From assembly GCA_009760855.2 (NCBI GenBank), contig WPIO01000041.1, positions 1,244,001 through 1,308,000 on the forward strand: 64,000 nt of DNA, in the 5' to 3' direction. Positions 1-9,683 of the stretch are shown in pieces. The translations under genes and the position numbers were made by a program. The stretch's first letter is position 1, and every line of letters starts with the position of its first letter. The notes under the pieces were generated by a model, which was given only the letters and a program-made list of their open reading frames with translations, searched no databases and was not told the DNA's origin. Source of the DNA: Cristatella mucedo. Taxonomy: Eukaryota > Bryozoa > Phylactolaemata > Cristatellidae.

Positions 1-82
1 AATTATTTACTGCAAGGGACGGTGGTAGCTTTTAAAGCTCTCCTGTTGCAATATGATGAAGGCTGTTGAATCAGCTAACCCC
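1..82 (+). repeat. SINE2 3' module (fragment cut by window edge)
   Basis: The stretch matches the 3' module of SINE2 seen at 44,395-44,475 (+) and, in reverse, at 10,838-10,928 and 14,303-14,380. All contain a TTTACTGC-like start and end in the string GTTGAATCAGCTAAC or a close variant. The head lies outside the window. Call by internal comparison only. Confidence 0.5.
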
Positions 83-189
83 GCTTTTAGAAGCTGCATC
101 TCTAGCTTACAGTTCTGGATAAAAAGGTTACTACGCGATCCATGAAGAGTGAATACAATTTCGGCAGGGTTCCCTAAGACAAAACTTTG

Positions 190-400
190 ATTTATGACAA
201 TTCATGACCTAGATAAATAAGTGAACTTGCATACATGTCACCTTATTCTTCTTGTTTATTGAGCATGCTAAAACTAACCATTCGATCGTGCTTCCTTTGC
301 TGCAAACGTAAAGCGCCTAGAAAGAGATTGAGTTATCCAACGGCTCTATCTCAAATGTAATATTATTACTACTAGTATTACTATTAATATTTTTTATAAC
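190..400 (+). mobile_element. LINE A 3' end fragment
   Basis: Contains the LINE A 3' UTR and terminal hairpin (AAAGCGCCTAGAAAGAGATT) followed by an ATT/ACT trinucleotide tail. There is no coding part. The flanks at 83-190 and 400-540 are AT-rich with nothing recognised. Confidence 0.7.
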
Positions 401-540
401 AATAAATCCGGCTCCTAATCAATTTTATTCAGGAACTGCTATCATTAAAGAATTTTCCATATTTTATTGATTTATCATGTACTCATTTCAGTATTTACTA
501 TTACTACTACTTAATAACAATAAGAATACATTGGCGCAGC

Positions 541-1745
541 ATCCCCAGAGAACTTAGTCTATTTGTAGGCACTTATTATAATAATACAATTCATTGTAAT
601 ACATTTGAAATGGCATCCTCAGAGATCTCTTTCTATGCATTCAGAAATCTCTTTCTTTGCGCTGTAAATTTTTTCTGCAAAGGAATGCGCGATCAAATGG
701 TTAGTGGTGGCATGCTCAATGACAACAGGCATTACGTGGTTAGTGGTGACATGCACAGGGTCAGAATGCTAATTTGGCGAGTTCGAACCTGCATAGTGTC
801 AGCACCATAAGCATATAAAGATCGAATCACAGGGACACACTAAATGCTGTGATGAATAGAGATTCGCGTTTAGTTTCGTTTTAAATATGGTCAAGTCAGG
901 ACATGTTGTGACGGAAGTCGGGAGAGAGTTATAGGCTTTGGGAGCCTACGAACTAAAGGCTCGGCTTCTAACGGATCTGAGTTTTGTACGAGGTATAGGT
1001 AAACTATTAGATTCCGAAAAGCGAGTGGTACGATGTTGAGCTTGGTGGGGGAGTAGATCTGGTCGGCAGGCTGGAGCCAACGGATGAAGAAAAGTGAGCG
1101 ACAGAACCTTGAAGTTGATGCGTTGCTTGACTGGGAGCCAATGCAGGTCGGCGAGAACTGGTGTGATGCTAAAACTGCGACTCTCACGTCAGACAAGCCT
1201 AGCTGCCTAGTTTTGCACAAGCTGTAAGTGCCTGATTGCACAAGTTTGTAGACCAGCAAGGAGTGAAGTACAAAAGTCAAGACAGGATGTCACAAATGCA
1301 CGGACCACGTTAGATGTGATATCCTTATCTAAACAAGCCCGAGTTTTAGCAATATTATGTAGCTGAAAGTAGGCAGACATGACTGGAGCTGATGTGGCCG
1401 TCTAATGGAAAGCGACTTTTGAATGCGGCACCTAGATTTCGTGCAGAGTCAGCAGGGCATGTGCTGGCAGAGCCGATTGTGAGCGGCTATTTTCCGATTT
1501 CTGAATCACACTTGGTTTGCCCATAAACAGTAAGTTGATTTTACCATTATTCAATTTAAGAAAGTTTGCTACCAGCTATGTGCGGATGTCATCAATACGT
1601 GCAGTGAGAGAGCTGAGAGAATTCGACGTGCTGGAGGGCTGTGAGGGATCAAAGCAAAGATAAAAGAGAAAAAAAAATAAATAAAAATAAAAAGAAAGAC
1701 TGATTGTCATCCACATAGAAGTGAAAGCCGTGATTCTGCCGGTCA
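541..1745 (-). mobile_element. LINE A, 5'-truncated and decayed copy
   Basis: Read on the minus strand this is the C-terminal part of the LINE A reverse transcriptase plus 3' UTR; the tail is at the left. The conserved C-terminal block (AIRRLQLVQNSAARL-like, then LPVKQRIDFK-like) is visible at about 1,100-1,260, with many frame breaks. The copy is interrupted at about 1,663-1,700 by an A-rich stretch. The antisense of the YADD catalytic region lies at about 1,700-1,730, where the copy ends. Confidence 0.8.
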
Positions 1746-1875
1746 ATCGCATCGGCATAGTAGCAGCATGCATACTGTCAACAAACGTAACCTGGTTAGA
1801 GGTGATATGCACAAGGTCAGCATGCAAGTATAGTTGGTAGCAGCATGCACAGTGTCACCACGCACAAGCACGCAA
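1746..1875 (-). mobile_element. LINE A 3' UTR scrap
   Basis: Carries the 3' UTR motifs of LINE A (repeated GCATGC with CACAGTGTCA / CAAGGTCAGC) but no tail. It abuts the RT piece to its left out of order, so the two were joined by rearrangement or are separate insertions. Confidence 0.55.
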
Positions 1876-1884
1876 GTGCAAGTA

Positions 1885-2520
1885 CCTGTCAATATAGACC
1901 GCGCGAGAGTGGGTGGACGGCTTATGGATGCTCGCAGAATGAACTGATCTGTCTGAAAAGTGGACCAGCATGCCTGGCACCTGCGGGCTGGACGCTCGGG
2001 TTCCTCGAAAATACTCCAGCTGCCAATGCTGGCTCAAGGGACTTGTGGGCAGGGCTGCAGGCTCTCACAGATGCTAGCTTTGCTCAGTGACGCATGCGAA
2101 GGGCTGCTCCGCTCAGTGACGCATGCGAAGGGCTGCATGCTCTTGAGGACGCTTTCTGGGCGCTCGCTCGGCAGTCGTCCGCACCCAGGCACGTCCGAAC
2201 GCCCCACAGCAGCGCTCCGGCGAAGTACGCACGGCTGCGCCAGACCTCGGTGCGACTTTTTAAGTGTAACTAGCGTTCACGGTGAGGCCAAGGCCATTCG
2301 AGGTCGCTGCCCTGCGGCAGCTGGTCGCCAGACAGTGGGGCCTGCCTGGCGGAGCTGGGCAAGCCGTTCGCCATCACGGTAGCCGTCATAGACGGCAGCC
2401 ATCTGATATCATTGCAGGTTAGAAATTAAAAGAGAGAGGCGCCGCTAGGTTAGAGGCACTGAGTAGGAAATGAGTAGGAAATGAGTAGCACGTCAGGAGC
2501 AGCCCTGGGAATGTTAATGC
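1885..2520 (-). repeat. Dispersed repeat G, copy 1
   Basis: The reverse complement aligns along its length with 33,780-34,320, including TGCCGAGCGAGCG, GAGCCTGCAGCCCTGC and the CTCTAACCTAGC junction. Inside it a block of about 24 bp (CTCAGTGACGCATGCG...) is duplicated in tandem at 2,085-2,136. Open frames here (up to 140 codons) match no family I know and are not conserved in the other copy, so I do not call a gene. At its right end it joins a LINE B 3' end, exactly as copy 2 does. Confidence 0.7.
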
Positions 2521-3084
2521 AGTGTAATGTTTCTCGGTCTGCAACTCTAATTAGCCATAAAAGGACTAAGTGAGTGTTAAGCTAGGAGGTTTTTTTAACA
2601 GCGCTACTCAAAGCCTAAGTGTCTTTTGGTTCACATACGGTAGCCAACGGACTTCATCTCATGAAACGAGAGAAAGTGGGAAGCATAGCAGAGTCAGGAG
2701 AGCAGTTGAGGTAGTGAGTAGCATGGAAGCAGCAGCTCAGGACCGCTGGAAAGGATGTGCCATAGTCGGTAGCTATAGAGTAGTTGTCATTGCGTAAGAA
2801 TTGTGCAAATGTAAAGCGCCTAGAAAGAGATTAAGTTCTCTGAGGGCGCTTTATCAAGTGCAATATTATTATTATTATTATTGAAGCAAGTTCTGCAGTC
2901 TAGGATCAACAGAGCAAAAGCTTCTGTCGCCAGCGGTCTGTAAGCAGAGGAATGGAGCGACTAATTTATTGTCCATACACAACCTGAGGTCACGAAGTGG
3001 CTGAAACTGGTACAGCAGTTAAGCTAGGTATGAAGGAGCCAAGCCGCGGCGGGTCTTGTGGGTCAGCCTAAGAACTTTGCTCCG
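2521..3084 (-). mobile_element. LINE B 3' region (minus), split by a LINE A tail
   Basis: Minus-strand reading gives the LINE B C-terminal block (LTHKAR.GLAPSYLAELL.QF, then L.LKT.GDRSFSS) and 3' UTR. The reading frame is interrupted. A 77-bp piece of LINE A tail sits inside it at 2,806-2,882. The 5' end is truncated at about 3,084, next to the LTR element. Confidence 0.8.
2806..2882 (+). mobile_element. LINE A tail inserted into LINE B
   Basis: This is only the terminal hairpin of LINE A and its ATT tail. The interrupted LINE B sequence reads ...AAGAATTGTG before it and GAAGC... after it, continuous in the uninterrupted copy at 61,530-61,545. It is either a severely 5'-truncated LINE A insertion or a SINE1 tail. 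Confidence 0.75.
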
Positions 3085-3117
3085 TTCGGCCTTTGAATAC
3101 CGCACCATGGGTTCCTG

Positions 3118-3350
3118 CGGTTTCGTTTAACTGATGGCACTGTCCCTGATCATTGCACGAGAGGGCTGTGACACTCGATGTGTTAGTGATTGTTAGTACA
3201 GGGGTGACTCGGGGGGGGAGGGATTTTCCGGTGGGCGAGAGGGGCGAAGAGAGTCGTGCTTCCCCCTGCTCCGTGCGCACAAAAATAGACTGGTCGCGTT
3301 GGTCTTCAGCTGGCGTTCTGTTGATGCGTGCGACGATAACCAAACTGCAA
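3118..3350 (+). repeat. Putative 5' LTR
   Basis: Direct-repeat partner of 5,098-5,552. It holds one unit of the sequence that is expanded five-fold in the right copy. A G8 tract lies at 3,211-3,218. Confidence 0.55.
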
Positions 3351-3397
3351 GCTACTTCCGGTGGCGGCGGCGATGTCGTTTGAGTACATCAATCGCA

Positions 3398-3661
3398 ATG
3401 TCGTTTGAGTGCATCAACAGGGAGGACGAGGAAGTTGTGAGTAGGCTGCTTGACTCGGAGCGGAGGCACGAGGTGTGTGATGTAAACCAGCCAGACACGT
3501 ACAAATACGCACCTGCCTTCCTGGAAGGAGATGCCTTCACTCTCTGTAAGCGCATGCTGAAGGAGGTTAGGAAAGACTATTATACCAGGCTTCGGTTTGC
3601 CTTGGTGGGTGCATTCGAAGATGCCTTGAAGGATGAGCGCAGCGGATGCATGCTGACCTGA
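3398..3661 (+). pseudogene. gag-like frame of LTR element
   Basis: The open frame begins about 50 bp after the putative 5' LTR. Around residues 30-70 it has the pattern of a retrotransposon Gag domain: a PAFLEGDAFTL segment, then a spaced YYTRL and FALVGAFE segment (family pattern: FL.G.A..W...L, then Y..L...L...F). The 25 bp around the start codon are duplicated (3,371-3,420), leaving an out-of-frame ATG at 3,373. The frame stops after 87 residues with two adjacent stops. Normal Gag proteins are several hundred residues, so this is a truncated remnant. Family assignment rests on pattern only. Confidence 0.45.
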
Positions 3662-3867
3662 TAAAAGCCGGTTGGATTGAGGGGACAGGCTGGGGATAAG
3701 CGGCGGCAGCAGCAATCGCCGACGGTGCGCCGGCGGCAAAGGTTTGCTAAGCTGCCACTTTGGGGCACGTGGCGACGGCGATCCAGCCAGTGGTGGCTTG
3801 CCGCGCGCCGGGCTGAGGCGTGCGGCAAGAGATGCGGCAGCGTCCGACGTAGAGATGGCGCATGTCG

Positions 3868-4035
3868 GAGACGCAGCGCCGGTCGGAGACTCGAAACAGA
3901 CCGGAGACAAGGCGCAGGTCGGAGACGCGGCGCCGGTCGGAGACTCGACACAGCGAGTCGGAGACGAGGCGCAGGTGGGAGACTCGGCATTGGCGCCTGC
4001 AGACGCGGCGGCGGCCGGAGACGAGGCGGTGGCGG
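3868..4035 (+). repeat. 18-bp minisatellite, VGDxAx-coding
   Basis: About nine imperfect units with consensus GGAGACGCGGCGCCGGTC. In the frame open from 3,744 to 4,190 they read as VGDAAP-, VGDSKQ- and VGDEAQ-type hexapeptides. The frame is open on both strands because the unit length is a multiple of three, so openness alone is not proof of coding. Confidence 0.75.
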
Positions 4036-4145
4036 ATGCAGCGGTGCTTCCGGTCACGGTAGATGACCGGATGCTGCGAGGCTTCGCGAGCCGGCGACGC
4101 GCCATCGGTGGAGAAATGTATGGCCCGGCGACGCGTGAAAGTCAA

Positions 4146-4618
4146 TATGCGTATGTATGTATCTCCGTCTGTAACCCTAAAAAGTCATAAATACCATATG
4201 GTTGTTACGCTGGAGAGTTTTGTATAGCGCACTTACAGCCTAGGCGGCTTTCGGTACGCATTCGGTAGCCAACAGACTTCGTCTCACGCAACAAAGAGAA
4301 CGTGGGAAGCATAGCAGAGTCGGGAGAGCAGTCGAGGTAGTGAATAGCATAGAAGTAGCAGCTCAGGACCGCTGAAAAAGATGTGCCATAGTCGGCAGTA
4401 GGAGAGTAGTTGTCGTTGTGTATGAGTTGCGGAAGCGAGTTCCACAGTCTAGGACCTGCAGAGCTAAAGCTTCTGTCGCCAGCGGTCTTTAAGCGGATGA
4501 GTGGAACAGCTGATTTATTGTCCACACAGGACCTGAGGGCGAAAAGAGGCTGAAACTGGTGCAGCAGTTCAGCTAGGTACGAAGGAGCCAAGCCGTGGCG
4601 GGCCTTGTGGGTCAAGGG
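4146..4618 (-). mobile_element. LINE B 3' end inserted in LTR element
   Basis: Minus-strand translation gives the LINE B C-terminal block (THKARHGLAPSYLAELLHQF, then AGDRSFSSAGPRLWNSLPQL) continuing into the LINE B 3' UTR. The tail is at the left, with GTATGTATGTAT simple sequence. An open frame of 136 codons survives (4,205-4,615), which suggests a younger insertion than most LINE B pieces here. Confidence 0.8.
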
Positions 4619-5097
4619 TCCGAAGGAGCCAAGCGATGTCGTACAATTGCTGGCTGGTTTCCGCAGGCCATGCAGTCGCCTGCCTGCTCCGAGCAGCCGC
4701 TACAGAGCCTCATAATTGAGAGTTCGGACTGGAAGCTTAAGCGGTTCTGCAGTGATACATGGCAGCAGCCAGCTTCGTTGGTGACAGTGGACTTGCAGGC
4801 GATTTCGACTTCGTCAGGCGATTTCGTCGTCGACGGTGGATTGATGAACCGTAGCCACCGGCCGGCTTGTATCTAAGCTACGTACAATACGTTATCAGCG
4901 GTATGTTAGATGATGGTAGCTGCATACCGGCCTACGTCTAAGCCTGCTCGTAGCTCGAGCGTGCCTTCGAGCGGCTGTGAGGTAGCCTGCTTGCATTAGG
5001 GGGCGTGCAAGAGGGAGTTACAACGGGTATGTGGGAGAGAGCAGTGGCACTCTGCTCCGACAACGTCATGGACTAGTCTACTCATCAGGAGAGCATT
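4619..5097. other. Interior of LTR element, no recognised gene
   Basis: A short open frame at 4,595-4,876 reaches from the LINE B edge into this part; I do not recognise its product. Nothing with pol motifs is present. Confidence 0.4.
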
Positions 5098-5552
5098 CGG
5101 TTTCGATTAAATGACGGCACTGCCCTTGATCGTTGTACGAGTGGGCTACGACACTCGATGCGGTAAGCGGGTTGGGATGTGCTGTTAGGGATATTTGGGA
5201 CAGGGCAGTCGCGGGGCAATCCATACGGTGAGAGGGGCGTAGTGATATTTGGGACAGGGCAGTCGCGGTGCACTCCATACGGTGAGAAGGGCGTAGTGAT
5301 ATTTGGGACAGGGCAGTCGCGGGGCACTCCATACGGTGAGAGGGGCGTAGTGATATTCGGGACATGGCAGTCGCGGGGCACTCCATACGGTCCATAGAGG
5401 GGCGTAGTGATATTTGGGATAGAGCAGTCGCGGGGCACTCCATACGGTCCATGGAGGGGCGAAGAGAGTCGTGCTTCCTCGTTTAGTTAAATAAACCAGC
5501 GTTTGTCGTCGGCTGGCATTCTTTTGATGTGTGTGACGATAAACAAATTACA
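5098..5552 (+). repeat. Putative 3' LTR with expanded minisatellite
   Basis: Matches 3,118-3,350 at both ends, but its middle (5,182-5,459) is an array of five units of 54, 54, 54, 57 and 57 bp (core GGGACAGGGCAGTCGCGG). An AATAAA occurs at about 5,490. Unit lengths divisible by three keep several frames open on both strands, so ORFs here are not genes. Confidence 0.65.
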
Positions 5553-6000
5553 ATTTCGAGGTCTTATAATCAATAAACCTCGAATAATCTGGCTAGATAG
5601 TATCATAAAATAATAGCCAGTGCGTGTCCGACTGATTAAGCACTCTGGCCAATCATTGCCCTGTTGTTAAATTAAGGCCCTCGTCTGCCGGAAAATTAAA
5701 TAAGGCCTTACAAAACCAGATATGGCAGGTGGCAGCGTTTTCCTTAGACATCTCCTCATCCCGTCAATGTTAATGCAAATTACTACACAGATCGTCGGAA
5801 TATTCGAAGTAGCCCTCGTTGTAGCTGTCTCGTCTTTAACTTCATCGCTAACAGAAGTTCCAGTCATGTGCAGGTGGCGCAGGATGGCGATGCTGACAAT
5901 GGCGGAAACGCAGATCAAAACGCCGGCGGACAGACGAATGAAGGCGCGACGGTCGATGGGTCCATATGAATGACTGCGATCCACGCTCACTACTACCAAT
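5553..6000. other. Unassigned, one weak ORF
   Basis: A minus-strand frame of 118 codons (5,667-6,023) has two hydrophobic stretches. The first is encoded by the ATT-type tail of the neighbouring LINE A piece, so it is unlikely to be a native N-terminus. No family recognised. Confidence 0.25.
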
Positions 6001-6172
6001 AATATGAATAATAATGATAGCACATTTGATATGGCACTGTCAGAGAACTCAATCTCTTTGTAGGCACTTTACATTTGCTGCAAAGGAAGCACAGTCGAAT
6101 GATTAGTGGCCCGTCCTCAATAAACAACGAGACTAACATGGTTAAGGTAAAATTCACAGGGTCAGCAATCAG
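6000..6172 (-). mobile_element. LINE A 3' end fragment
   Basis: Antisense LINE A tail: AATAATAATG, then the terminal hairpin, then the GCTGCAAAGGAAGCAC segment of the 3' UTR. No coding part. Confidence 0.7.
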
Positions 6173-6193
6173 TCAAAGTGAATTTGTTTTTTG

Positions 6194-6271
6194 GCCGTGG
6201 TCGTGGGCTCGAGCCTCGTGGCATATGTGAAGTGCCTGATGGAGATTAAGTTCTCTTATGGCGCTATACAA
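6194..6271 (+). repeat. SINE1, 5'-truncated
   Basis: Starts at the tRNA-like box B (GGTCGTGGGCTCGAGCC) and continues with the SINE1 body GGCATATGTGAAGTGCCTGA and the LINE A-like tail. The tRNA-like first half is missing. Confidence 0.7.
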
Positions 6272-6279
6272 AGGAATCG

Positions 6280-6480
6280 TATCTTCCCCAAACCACTCGA
6301 TCGTGCTTCATTTATAGCCTACGATATGTGCCTAGAAAGGGGGACTTACGTTCTCAGCGGACTCAACAAAAATGTAGTGTCATTATTATTATTATTATTA
6401 ATATATGTATATATTTTATTTTATTTTATTTATTTTATATATTCATATTATATATATATATATATATATTATATGTCATT
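6280..6480 (+). mobile_element. LINE A 3' end fragment with AT-rich tail
   Basis: Degenerate LINE A 3' UTR (CATTCGATCGTGCTTC-like, CTAGAAAG, CTCAGCGG), then an ATT run passing into TTTAT and AT simple sequence to about 6,480. Confidence 0.6.
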
Positions 6481-6751
6481 GTAATATTATTATTACCGGT
6501 GGCTGACAATGGGCGGCGGGCGGCAGGCTTAGACACGCCTACGACGACACTGTTCGACCGCTAGCGGCGGATGCCAGCACGAAGGACGACGCGACCTTCA
6601 AAAGAGCACGTCTCCCAGCTCGACGCCGACTTCCGCTTCGCATTAGCGACCCAGAAGACGTCTAAAAGAGGCAAAAAGCTCACCCCGCGATTGTTAAATT
6701 CGAGTTTGGCCGCTGATTTTGAACTGAGAATCCCTATGAAATAGCCGCGAT

Positions 6752-7065
6752 TAGCCAAAGCTTCATGAGCGGCGCGATATATGTATTTTTTTTCTGCGAC
6801 AAGATTAGCGAGTGACGTACGACGCGGCCAGACAATATGGCGTGAGCCCGACCGCAGTGTCTCTGCTGAAGCCACGATCGGCCGATCGTCGATGAGTCGG
6901 AAAGGCTGAGCGCAAGCTGCTGTTCACTCTTTGAAGTGCTTACAAAGAGATTCGGTTCTCTGAGAGAGCGCCATACAAATGTATTATTCTCATTATTGTC
7001 ATTTGCACGTAAACGAGTCTGCCTGAAGTCATATCCAGCCGCATCGGCCGCAATGCGCTGGCAGT
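6752..7065 (-). repeat. Dispersed repeat C, copy 1
   Basis: Shares the block GTGACGTACGACGCGGCC and flanking sequence with 7,565-7,882 (same orientation) and with 26,840-27,165 (opposite). It is interrupted at 6,934-7,000 by a LINE A-type tail. Function and class unknown. The stretch 6,480-6,752 upstream shows nothing recognisable. Confidence 0.6.
6934..7000 (+). mobile_element. LINE A / SINE1 tail inside repeat C
   Basis: Degenerate terminal hairpin (AAAGAGATTCGGTTCTCTGAG) with a short ATT tail. Repeat C sequence resumes on its right side. Confidence 0.55.
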
Positions 7066-7125
7066 TCTTTGCTCTTTTTCTAATACAGCGGCACAAAGCC
7101 GAGCGCTCGGCAGGGAAAGCGCAGC

Positions 7126-7171
7126 GGCAGCCAGCTAGCGCCGAGCGCTTCCGGCGCGCTAGCTGGCTGCC
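7126..7171. repeat. Perfect inverted repeat, 16-bp arms
   Basis: Arms 7,126-7,141 (GGCAGCCAGCTAGCGC) and 7,156-7,171 are exact reverse complements, with a 14-nt loop. Confidence 0.85.
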
Positions 7172-7229
7172 GAATTACGAATAATTTCGCGGAACGCGAA
7201 ATGAGCGGGGCGTCTCCTGCCTGCCTGCA

Positions 7230-7425
7230 GCGCTTCCGGCGTCTCGCCTGCAGCGCTTCTTCCGGCGCTAGCCTGCTTACCGTTCCTCGTGGGTCGCGAG
7301 TTCGTGACCTGAACTGGACCAAATGGAAAGCACGAACTCACCGGAACTTACTGAAACTTATTGACACACTGTCGCTGCACGTCCAGTTCAGCGTTACCCC
7401 TACACTCTCGAATACCGCCCTATCC
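7230..7425 (+). repeat. Diverged fragment of the 55.7-58.2 kb LTR
   Basis: Contains GCCTGCTTACCGTT, GTCGCGAGTTCGTGA, TTACTGAAACTTATT and the GTCCAGTTCAGC segment in the same order and spacing as 55,905-56,060 and 57,200-57,340. Probably a solo-LTR remnant. Confidence 0.55.
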
Positions 7426-7564
7426 CCGGGGCTTTCCTAGACAGGAAATAGCCAGCAGCGCGCACGCTTCCGGTGACTCCGCATTCTCGCCCCCTCTTTT
7501 TTTTGAGCGCGGCTCTCTGTCTGTCGGCCGTGTTTATCCCCCTCGGTTTAATGCTCTTTCTCTC

Positions 7565-7882
7565 CGCAGCTCGCGTGCTGCGGGTCATTAGCCGAGGCTT
7601 TATGGGCAGCGCGACCGCGTACTCATCTGCGCAAAGCTATTAGCGGGTGACGTACGACGCGGCCGGTCGACGTGCGGCGTGGACGACCGTACGCAGCCTC
7701 TCTCCTGTAGCCGCGTTCGGCGAGTCCGCGAGGGGGCAGAGCGAGAGCAGCTGCTGCCGTTAGCTGCCTGTAAGCGTCCGTCGGAAGTCGCGCGCCGCAC
7801 TGGCCGTAAGACCGCAGCGCACCGAACGCCGCTCTGACCAAGACGCGTCCCCTAAACCCCGGGGGAAGCGTTCGCCCTGCCT
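7565..7882 (-). repeat. Dispersed repeat C, copy 2
   Basis: The reverse complement aligns with 26,840-27,165 over the full length, including GCGAACGCTTCCCCCGGGG, GTACGTC.CCCGCTAAT and AAGCCTCGGCTAA. It is GC-rich with several overlapping frames, none recognised. Confidence 0.7.
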
Positions 7883-8036
7883 CCAATTCCGGACGGGAGC
7901 GAATGCGACCGCGTCAGCCGCTTCCGCCTCAAGAGCCGCGTCTGCCGCGCGCGCGAGCGCGAGACTTCGGCGCCGTTCGGGACTCCGGCGCCGTTCGAGT
8001 GCCTGCGTCGTTGCGAAGGCTCTGCCCGACGGGTCG

Positions 8037-8112
8037 CTGGCCGACTTGCTCTGGCCGACTTGCTCTGGCCGACTTGCTCTGGCCGACTTGCTCTGGCCGA
8101 CTTGCTCTTGGC
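8037..8112 (+). repeat. 15-bp tandem repeat
   Basis: Five units of GCTCTGGCCGACTTG, nearly perfect. It lies in unassigned GC-rich sequence (7,883-8,366), in which a TATATA-like string occurs at about 8,233 and a segment near 8,250-8,330 weakly resembles 16,770-16,860. Confidence 0.85.
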
Positions 8113-9368
8113 CCTGGCCACGCCCCGCTCCTCCGTCGGTCTGGGTCCCGAGGGTGGATCGTGCAGAGCACATTAAGATACGAGCTTCTAACTGAGCCGA
8201 CTGCAGATGGAGCACGAGACTGAGCAGTACAAGTTATATAGAGCTGTTCGTCGCCATCGGATTCGATCTCGCGTGCTCTCGAAGCGCAGTCTCTCGCATG
8301 AGTTACTGAAGCTTCAGCCGCCCCACAGCAGTTCTGTTCGTCCACTCTTAGGCTTACTCTCTGCACCCTCGCCCAGACGGTTTATAGTTTGCCGCAGGCA
8401 TTAAACTAGCTAGGTCCACTAAGCGCAAGCTTGAAAAGGCATACACAAGATCGAGACTACTGCCCATCGAAACGCATACGAGGACTACTGTAGGTCGGAC
8501 CAATCGATCCTAGCAAAGGCAAAGCCTAGCTTCTATAAAAAAAACCAATCGTTGAATCCCTGATGTACCATCCAAAAGTGCTGACGTCGACGATCGGCCA
8601 TCTTCTCAACCGCTCCCAGAGTAGCTCCTTACCTTATGATCCTTGATACGAACTAGCCGATCGCTTCTCTCAACTCCATGTCCACAAGATAGACAAGATC
8701 AGGGCGTCCATACCTGCGATGGCAGCACCCCCTTAGGATGACGTCCCTCGATTTCTGGCTGCACCTCAATGTCTACATTTAAGCAGGTCACTAGTGATCC
8801 CTTCCTGAAGTTCGTATCCCTATCAAAGAAGGCAGAAAGTCCTTTGGACCCTGTTCCCACTGTCTAGCTAGTACGTTGCATTGATCTGCTGCTGCCATGC
8901 ATAACTAACATCATTAATATGTCATTAGCCTCAGGTCATGTCCCAGCACCTTTCAAAAAACTGTAGTCAGGCCGCTTCTCAAGAAAGCGACACAAGACCA
9001 AGAGAACTTGAGCCTCTTCCGCCCAGTCTTCCTTCTACCATTCTTATCGAGACGCTGCAACGAGTCGTGGTGGATCAGCTATATTCATATATTGAAACTT
9101 CAAACCTTCCTTGTAAGTTCCAGTCTGGCTTTAGAGATAATCATTATACAGAATCAGCATTGCTTTGGGTGTACAACGACCTACTTAGGAATGCGGACAT
9201 GGGTAGTGTATATCTGCTTTCTTTGCTCGATCTTTCGGTAGCTTTTGATACTATCGTACCATCGGTCCCCAAGTTCGACTAGAGCGCCTCTCATCTCGCC
9301 TGGGCATCACTGGCACTGCTCTGCAGTGGTTCAGGTCCTATCTCAGTGGGAGACTCCAGAGTATTGAC

Positions 9369-9683
9369 GTGAATGGACAAAGATCATCTGGAGTACCTCT
9401 AAAATATGGAGTACCTCAGGGCTCCGTGCTAGGTCCGGTTCTTTTCACGGTTTATACTCTGCCTCTTGCTGATGTGATTGCCAAGCACAATCTAGGCTTT
9501 CACTTCTATGCAGATGACACTCAGTTGTACCTTTGCTTTGATCCCTCCCAGCCTTCGAGTACCCCAAATTCTCTAAACTCACTAGCTGCATGCATTGATG
9601 AGATTCGCACATGGATGGCAGCAAATTTTTTTCAATTAAATGACAATAAATTTAACTTACTAGTTATGGGCAAACAAGTTTGA
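9369..9683 (+). pseudogene. LINE A reverse transcriptase fragment (palm)
   Basis: A 104-residue open segment of the RT palm. It has GVPQGSVLGPVLF (motif B) at residues about 14-26 and the catalytic YADD of motif C at about 47-50, followed by the family-typical LCFDPSQPSSTPNSL loop. It belongs to the element at 8,367-10,588. The frame is lost at 9,683 and reopens at once in another frame for the thumb and C-terminal region (9,680-10,306). It encoded part of the enzyme that copies LINE RNA at the nicked target. Confidence 0.75.

Larger units (their letters stand above)
3118..5552 (+). mobile_element. Short LTR retrotransposon with gag remnant, no pol
   Basis: Two direct repeats, 3,118-3,350 and 5,098-5,552, bound an interior of about 1.75 kb. 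The repeats share a CGGTTTCG start, a GACACTCGATG block, a GGCGAAGAGAGTCGTGCTTCC block, a GTGCGACGATAA-like end and a final CA. This looks like an LTR pair. The interior opens with a gag-like frame, then a minisatellite, then an antisense LINE B insertion. No protease, RT or integrase is seen, so the element would be non-autonomous. No target duplication could be identified, because the left LTR abuts a truncated LINE B. Confidence 0.6.

Noticed and set aside
5078-5452. 124-codon frame of 18/19-residue repeats
   Set aside because: Coded by the 54/57-bp minisatellite of the putative LTR; the left LTR has one unit and no such frame.
5182-5459. CRISPR-like array
   Set aside because: Units are adjacent with no unique spacers, and the genome is animal.
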